Source of the DNA: Amoebophrya sp. A120
Taxonomy: Eukaryota > Sar > Dinophyceae > Syndiniales > Amoebophryaceae
Assembly (NCBI GenBank): GCA_905178155.1
Contig: CAJINV010000001.1
Span: 10,197,432 to 10,261,431 of the forward strand
DNA: 64,000 nucleotides
Reading direction: 5' to 3'
Within the stretch, counting starts at the first letter, position 1, and each line of letters starts with the position of its first letter. The notes under the pieces are model-generated. The model was given only the letters and a program-made list of their open reading frames with translations, had not been told where the DNA came from and made no database searches. The translations under genes and the position numbers were made by a program. Positions 57,292-64,000 of this stretch are shown one piece after another.

Positions 57292-59063
57292 ATGCCGATC
57301 GGTCAGTTCGACATTGCGGAATTTTACACGGATGACGAGCTTGGCTCCTTCCGTGCGAAGTTCGACGAGTTTGACAAAACCGGCTCCGGTTACATCGAGG
57401 ATGTCGACTGTCCCGAGCTGATCGCCACCTGGTTCCCGAAACACTTGTCGAAGACCGCGTTCAAGAAAGCCTTTCAGTCCGTAAACTCCGAGCGCCCCGG
57501 GATGTTTGATTTCGAGGAGTTCGTGGTGATCATGATCAAGGTGACCAACGCGCGCCGCCGGGCCGACCGGATCGACTACGCAGACTACCTGGAGAGCTAC
57601 CAACTGCGGGAGCTGAACAAGCTGTACGCCAAGTACGTGAACGAGCACGGATCCATCTCCTCCTCGCAGTTCCGAACCCTGTTTCAGGATTTGGGCATGA
57701 AAGACCTGGACGACAAATCCGTGGCCAACATGATCGAGGAGGTGGACAAGGACAAGTCCGGCGAAATCGAATTTGACGAATTCGCCAACTTGTGGTGCGT
57801 GCTCACTGGAGCGATCAAACGTACTTATTAATTTTGTTTTGTGTAGTTATTTTTTTTTTTCAAATTCGAATGCTGCGCTAAACGATAACGAGGACAAGTC
57901 CCAAAACCCCTAGCTTCCCTTCCCTATGCTAGCAAGATGATGATGATGAAATGAAATCTACAACAACTCTCTTTTTTCATCCTGGGTAAGTCATAGATAC
58001 CAAGGAGTCGCTGCACGATAGTCTCAAGAGGGGCAGATGCAGCAAATACTACGGAAATATATGAATTCACGAACACGACAAAGACGGTATCACAATCAAG
58101 CACCGTATGAATGATGAAAGAACAAGAGGAACGCTCGACTCTTGATGCCAAATCATGCTGAGAAATAAACATAAAACCTTTTCAGGTATCAACTACCGTG
58201 AATTTCTGACGAACGACCAAATCCGGATGTACCGGCGCACGTTTGAGGTTGCGGATGCGGACGGCTCCGGGTTCATCGACATGCGCGAACTGATGGCGCT
58301 CTTCAAACGCCTCGGCATGGCCCACACGCCTGAGCAGGTCCAGGACGAGCTGCGGAAGGTGGACGCGGACAACTCCGGGGAGTTGTCCTTCGACGAATTT
58401 TGCGTATTGATGGTGGGCATCGGCTCGGAAAAGAAGAAGAAAATCATTAACCGAGAGACCTACACCGTGAACCAGCTCGAGGATGAAGAATTCACCATCA
58501 TGGACATTCGCCGCGCGGGGTTCCCGCTGTCCAAGCTTCGCGGCCGGTATCCGGTGAAAGCCCTGATGGAGGAAGGAGGGTGGACCGTGATTGAGTTCCG
58601 CCTGGGTGGCTTTAGCGTGCGCGAAATGCTCAACGCGGGGTGTTCCCCTGCGGAGCTGAAGTGCGCCGGGTTTTCCTCCGCCGAACTGAAGGCGGCCGGC
58701 GTGGACGGGAAGTTCATCGAAAAGTTGCACATCGACCTGTCGGAGCGCCTGAAGACGGAGGACCCGGAGAAGGTGCTCACCGTGTCCAACCTGACCGGCG
58801 TGGAAAATAGCCTGTTGCCGCTGCATTCCACCCCGAGAATCCAGTACCACACCAACTACCGACCCCCCATGAGCCAGGACGCGCAGCAGAAGCTGGCCGA
58901 AGAAATCAAGCGGACCAAAGAGATCGAGCGGAAGGAGAAGGAGGTTTCCGGCAGAACAGAGCAAATGAGCGAGGCCAGGAAGGCACTGAAGACCGGCCAG
59001 GGAGTGCCGCCGCCCTCCATAGCGAACGACGACCCGGATGCGCGACCAATGGAGGGAGCCTAG
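57292..59063 (+). CDS. Multi-EF-hand calcium-binding protein with AGFS-ELK-type repeats
   Basis: Exons 57292-57820 and 58186-59063 joined in phase 1 by a GT...AG intron give 468 residues. About six EF-hand units are visible. Good calcium loops are DKTGSGYIEDVD, DKDKSGEIEFDE, DADGSGFIDMRE and DADNSGELSFDE; the second and third units (NSERPGMFDFEE, NEHGSISSSQF) have lost acidic ligands. The splice falls between EF-hands (GAIKR/INYREFL). After EKKKKIINRETYTVNQL come short repeats of the form AGFxxxxLR, GGFSVREMLNAG, CSPAELKCAG, FSSAELKAAG, a pentapeptide-like array, then a charged coiled coil (KLAEEIKRTKEIERKEKEVS). Start: ATG of MPIGQFDIAEF. A calcium sensor with a scaffold tail is the likely role; partners are unknown. 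Confidence 0.85.
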
Positions 59064-60399
59064 ACGGACCCGATTCAAGGTCCGATTTTTCTAGATCTTC
59101 GACCTCCTGAGTAGTTCCAATTTTTGCAGTTTCTTCTGGACACTGTACTCAGATACAGAATAAAAGTTTTTCCATGATTTTTTCGAGTGTGTTATACAAC
59201 ATTACGTATCATTTTGCATATATATTCAGATCAACAACAGCAAAAAAATCTAGATGAGCAGAGTGCCCCCCTGCTGCGCCACATACTTTGTTTCGTTTGT
59301 TTTTACGCTTACATTCACTTTCGCATTGTACGAACAAAAAAATTTGCCTTTCATCTTCACTACCCTGATTTCGCATGCATTCCATTCACCTCATGCCATG
59401 TTGTACCCCAACCGCGTGAAATGATTGTTGCGTGACCACCACAGTAAAATCGATGGCGAACCTCTTGTTTCGGCAAGCGCCCGCATTTACAGCCATGTAT
59501 GTAAGATGAGACCAACCTAGTCCCAGAGCGGATCACGCAGCCAGCCATGGCTGCATCGCTGGAGCGCATTGGCTCCGCGTTCGCTGCAATCTCGTTTTCC
59601 AGCAGTGTTCAAGTACCGGAAAAAATTATTGTTCATCATTTGTGATGCGTGCTCCGGCGGATGCGGCACATGATAAGAAGGACAGCGTAGTAAAAATCCA
59701 CTGAACTCTTGCATAGTCAGCAAAGCATGGATGTGCACACACACAAGACCTGGATTACACACGACCGAAATTGTTAAGAAACCGTAGAAGTACAACCATA
59801 GCGATCCCACCTCTACTTGCGAGATTACTAGGGCACGAAACAAAAAGATTTTTTTCTAGCCCGCACAAGCCAACGCTTACGTCTGTACTAATTAAACGAA
59901 TGAACCTAATAGCGATACGAAGTAGTAGAGTGAAGTTCTAGCATAGTGCATCTGCTGCACCCTTGACAACTTCCGACGAGCACTAGTAAGTCCTCCTAAT
60001 TTCTTAGCTTCAAGCACCAGATACAGATTTTTAATAGAGTAGTAAGTTTCTATATCTATGCCCGTTCCTTCGTCAATGTACAGATCTGCCGGTTTGAGTC
60101 GACGTACTTTATCTAGACGCGCGAACTACGCAACGGCAACTTTCACCGTCTTGAGCAACCAACATAGGACCCTAGTCGTGTCGCGGCATTGGAGAAGCGG
60201 TCGCTCTTTCAGGTACGCGCCGAGACGAAGATCCACGACAGCATGATGAATAAGTTGAGCAGCGGCGCGGGACAAGATAGCAGATGAGATAGGACCTCAC
60301 CTCGCGCAGGGACAAGGGAAAGAACCAAAAGCCACCGTGGTGCGGTCAAACCCAACAGCAAGAGACGTTCGGGCAAAAAACGATAGGAGGATCAAGATC
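59064..60399. other. Intergenic region
   Basis: No gene recognised in 1.3 kb on either strand. Confidence 0.4.
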
Positions 60400-63300
60400 A
60401 TGGTGACCAAAGCCCGAAGCTCAAGCTTTCCACTGTCGTTTGCGTCCTCTTCATCAACTACAACATCTTCGGGAAAGAACCAGAGCAATAACCAGCAATA
60501 CTTCTGTGGTTCAGCGAGCCGCCTCATAAGTTCGGGCATCCAAACCCGACACTTGGCTCGGGATAGCATCGTGAACGAGCAGGACAATCCTGATTCTGTT
60601 GTTCTTGGCCGCACGGTCTCAGAAATTTCATCTTACCAGACCACGCTGAGCTGCGGGGGAGGTGGTACGACCACGAAGAGCACGTCCTCCTGTTCTAGTG
60701 ACCATACAACTTCTTCGACCGAGGAAGTAGTAGCCATGAACGTGAATCCGGCTTCCAGAGAACCGTCACCATCGCCAGCGACGGTCTCGAATTACAACTT
60801 GTCAGCAGCGCACGACCAGCAGCGGCCGCCCATGCACGAGATGCTGCAGAGGCCCTCGCCCTTCGGAGGAGGGAATTCGATCTTCGGAAATTTGATGGGA
60901 TCTTCAGCAGGGGCAATAGCTCCGGCCGCCAGTACCTCCTCTATTACAAGCGCAGCGGTCGTGTCCTCGCTAGGGAATGCTGCAAGAAGTAGTGGCACTA
61001 CAACGCTGATACCAACTTCCACAACATCTTGTTCGTCCTCGAGCACACTGCACCCCACAAGCAGCTCCACTTCTGCGAGCGCCTTGGGGATCACAGGCAC
61101 CGCTTCAGGGGTCTTGCACCAGCAGCCGCATGGGGGAACTAGTACATCCTCGTCGGCGTCTTCAAATGTTCCGACCAGCATGATCAACCCCTTCGGCATG
61201 ACCGTGGTGCAGAACTCCGCGGCGTTTTTCCAGCCGCATAATTCTACTACTGCCGCGGCCACACTGCAACCAATATCCGCAACAAGTTCATCGTCTTCAT
61301 CCGGCGCAGGCTCAGGTGGAGGCATAATTTTTGGAGCTCCTAGCACTCCAGCATCCAGTTCTTCATCCGGAAAAATAAATGTGGCAGGAGCTGCCGCGCA
61401 CCAGAGCATGAGTTCATTCGCCTCCGATCCGGGAGGTGGTGGTCCTGGGGGCGGATTGTTGTCACAACATCAGAACAATAGCAATCCCTTTGGACATCAC
61501 CAAAGCGCGATTGGTCCTCCGGGAAACGCTCCTCCCGCTTTCGGGACGACGCCATCGAGCAGCAGCTCTTCATCTTCATTCTTTGGCGGCGTGTTTGGCG
61601 GGGTGGTTCCCACAACGGGAGCAGCAGTTGCGGGCGGAAGTATCTTCGCCTTGGGCGGACCACAGGCGGCGACAGCCGGGCTCACCACGCCGTTTGGCAT
61701 GGGAAACCTGCAGGCAGCCTGCAGCAAGCAGTCCACTTCCGATCTCGCAGAGTCCGCAGAGCTAAATGCGGAGCGCGACATGTGCGGGAGTCCGAAGCGC
61801 CAGTCACCTGTGCCGATGCACGTGGTTGGAACGCCCACCCGCAAAGGTCCGGGCACTCCGAAAGACAAGTCTACCCGGAGAAACCTGAAGAGCCACCTAC
61901 AGCGCCGGCCACGGGAAATTCTCTCCAAGGAGCAGCGCTTTAACATTCTCAGCTTCGAGGATCGGTATTGTCATTTTTCCAACGACGGATAAATATTGAT
62001 CGAATTCTACTCGTTGACTTCTGTCGTTAGTTCTTGAAGATGATCATCTCCGGGATTCCGCCAAAGACGCTCCGTCGTTTTCTGTGCCTCTGTTTCAATA
62101 GCTGTCGCAACATCCTGCGTCTACATGATGAGTGCGCGATCATCTCTCTACTTTTGTCTAATCTTCTACAAAAATGCTATACAGATTTCTTCCTCCGCGT
62201 TGGTGCGAGCCTCCGGCCGAACGCGCCACCCTATCTTTCGAGCTGCTTGATGGAAGTCGCACGAAATTCTTACTGAGTCGAAGGCACCAAGTGATTGGCT
62301 CCGATGCGAAGACGTGCGACGTTGTGGTGCCCGGGCTCGGTACTTTACGTCTCGCTTTTACTCCTCTCTGAATGATGTGTTTCGTCCTTTGTGATTGTGA
62401 AGCATGACAGGAATCCAATCTTCGAGTAATGTTGTACTTGCCTAATATTACTTAACAGCGAAAGAACACTGCGCGCTCGTCTACCACCGGAGCGGACAGC
62501 CATATATTTGTTTTTTCGAGTCTGGCGAACTGCTCGATCATGCGGACGAACCTTCCAGCCACCAAATCCTGGACTACGACAAGTATGAGGAGCTTCGCGA
62601 TTTGCCACAGAGGCTGCGCTTGGGAGACGGGAAGTACATTAAGAAATGGCAATGCACGCTGCTCGTGCTGTTTTTTCGTCTCACAGATGAAAGGTCGCAC
62701 CAGCTACTTCGATGAGTAGTTTCTTTACATGGGAGAGTAGTCTAAACACGGGAGATGTAGTCTGTCACATCCACGTGGTCCACTTGCCTTTATTACTACC
62801 CTGTTTTTTTTTCGTTCTTCTTCTTTGAAAGTGAATGTGACGAAGCGGCCCATAATTTTTATTTGGCAGGTTCGTGCTGACTGGAAACCTGACGTCCGTA
62901 CGGCAGCAGATGTCGAAGAACAAGCGATCAGGCTCCGTCGACGAGGACGATATGATCGATGAGAATGAGCCCGCTCCCCGTTGGAAGAAGAAGGCGCGGC
63001 GCGATTCCGACATGCTCTCGGAGGAGGTGATGTCTGTCCTGTCGGAGGAGAACTCCAGTCAAGTCTCGCCGCTGCACGGTCCCGGAGATTTCCTGGACCC
63101 GCTGCCGGAGGAAATCGGGGTGGAAGCCGCTCAGCCCGGGGACCACATGGAACTGCGCGCACGCACCAGCGACAGCAAAAAGTCCGCTTCTGCCTCCGCC
63201 GCTGATGGCGGAGCAGGGCCCCGGAGCCAGAACAGTGATCACGCCTTCGGGCTGCCCTCGAGCCAGCAGGACTCGCAGTCTTGGTCCGTGGGAGGAGGTG

Positions 63301-63602
63301 CCTGTTTTACTGTTGTTTACCCTATATTTCTTTGCATTAGAGCAGGCACTCGTACTGTGATAAGAAGATAGTGATTTTTGATGATCAAGTTCTTCACAGC
63401 GAGCGCGAAATTCTTTCGATCTTGTCATGATCCAACAGACGTCGATCCCAACCTGCAGCAGCAAAAGGGCGCGTTACCGAGCGGCCTGAGCAGTGCGAAA
63501 CACCGGCAGTCTGTCCATAGCTCGTTTCAATGCAAAAACAAGCGGCGGAGCTCCGGCGTGAGCTTTGCGGAAAACCCTGTGGAGGTTGACGACTCGGACT
63601 AG
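60400..63602 (+). CDS. FG-rich protein with FHA-like domain, probably nuclear
   Basis: Exons 60400-61964, 62185-62339, 62459-62693, 62870-63297 and 63439-63602, with GT...AG introns and agreeing phases, give 848 residues. The first 480 residues are Ser/Thr/Gly/Ala-rich and dotted with FG-type motifs (GGNSIFGNLMG, INPFGMTV, IIFGAPS, SNPFGHHQ, AFGTTPSS, TPFGMGN), like disordered FG nucleoporin regions. After EILSKEQRFNILSFEDR comes an FHA-like fold across exons 2-3: FLLSRRHQVIGSDAKTCDVV then AKEHCALVYHRSGQPYICFF, with LRLGDGKYIKKW later. The tail is acidic and basic by turns (KKKARRDSDMLSEEVMSVLS) and could hold nuclear localisation signals (KNKRRSSGV). FHA domains bind phosphothreonine; the spacing GSD...KEHCALVYH resembles the NIPP1 type. 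An alternative start is the ATG at 60736. Function inferred only. Confidence 0.65.
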
Positions 63603-64000
63603 GATTCGCCCGCAGAGCAACAAGGCGTTAGCCACTGCCCTGGACTGCTGGTGAAGCCACTTCCCTGGTGCAGCTTCATGAGACTGCCAGGCCGACGTTA
63701 CGTGGCATCGATCACCTTGACGAGGATTTGCTACACCTACTATACCATTATCATGTTCTTTTCCCGATAAGAGCTCGCGCACCTTTACAGAAGGCGCTCT
63801 CACGGCGACAATGCAAATCCTGATTTCGACTAGGAATTGTAGCGACAAAATCGAGCAAGCATTTTGATTTTGGTGTTAGAAATTGCCACTGTTTGAACTA
63901 GTTGGTGAGAACACTGCGAACATGTCTAAGTCGTGTTTTTTCTGTTCTGCTTTAGTAAGAAACCCAAACACAATTGTCAGCTGTCAACACTGTCGTACTC
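63603..64000. other. Intergenic region at window end
   Basis: No gene recognised. Confidence 0.35.

Noticed and set aside
1-64000. CRISPR arrays, prokaryotic operons or phage genes
   Set aside because: Spaced repeat arrays are absent and the genes are intron-containing and eukaryotic in type.

Overview
The window is nuclear DNA of a protist, most likely an alveolate and probably a dinoflagellate-lineage parasite of the Amoebophrya (Syndiniales) type. That identification is an inference. It rests on intron-split genes packed head to tail, all sixteen recognisable genes on the + strand, EF-hand, NEK10-like and SF3B1 proteins of eukaryotic type, and above all on intron-like insertions that behave as transposable elements ('introners'), which established knowledge reports for Amoebophrya.

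Layout. 1-1475: 3' part of a CorA/Mrs2-type Mg2+ transporter. 2253-4195: coiled-coil protein. 4715-5408: small secreted protein. 6114-7067: Cys-rich protein. 7563-11365: coiled-coil protein. 12066-15949: long protein with a PAN/apple-like Cys region. 17107-17868: unknown protein. 18661-20735: UCHL5/UCH37 deubiquitinase. 21350-25882: intronless NEK10-like kinase. 27938-32861: very large ZNHIT2-like zinc-finger protein. 32862-36371: gene-poor, with one possible unresolved gene. 36372-38103: Q-rich coiled coil. 39033-41120: TPT/EamA nucleotide-sugar or triose-phosphate transporter family. 42196-49932: type I membrane protein of about 2309 residues. 51208-56538: splicing factor SF3B1. 57292-59063: EF-hand protein. 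60400-63602: FG-rich plus FHA-like nuclear protein. No operon logic is evident; these are mostly housekeeping and lineage-specific genes in one unidirectional block.

Most introns have GT...AG boundaries (about 34 can be placed with consistent phase; the five introns of UCHL5 and eight of nine in SF3B1 are good examples). Nine others are different. Each is an element of 109-395 bp with terminal inverted repeats that mostly begin TATC/TATG/TATT, flanked by a 5-bp direct repeat (five exact pairs, the rest with 1-2 mismatches). Removing the element plus one copy of the repeat restores the reading frame and, where homologues are known (CorA, SF3B1), the expected protein sequence. Eight lie in the first 14.4 kb and one lies inside SF3B1 itself. 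Two elements 39 nt apart in the 12-16 kb gene split what is one long reading frame. This is the most interesting feature of the window.

Limits: exon boundaries were placed by eye from phase, homology remembered for the families, and splice motifs; no search or transcript data were available. Several proteins are not recognised and are described only by what is visible.
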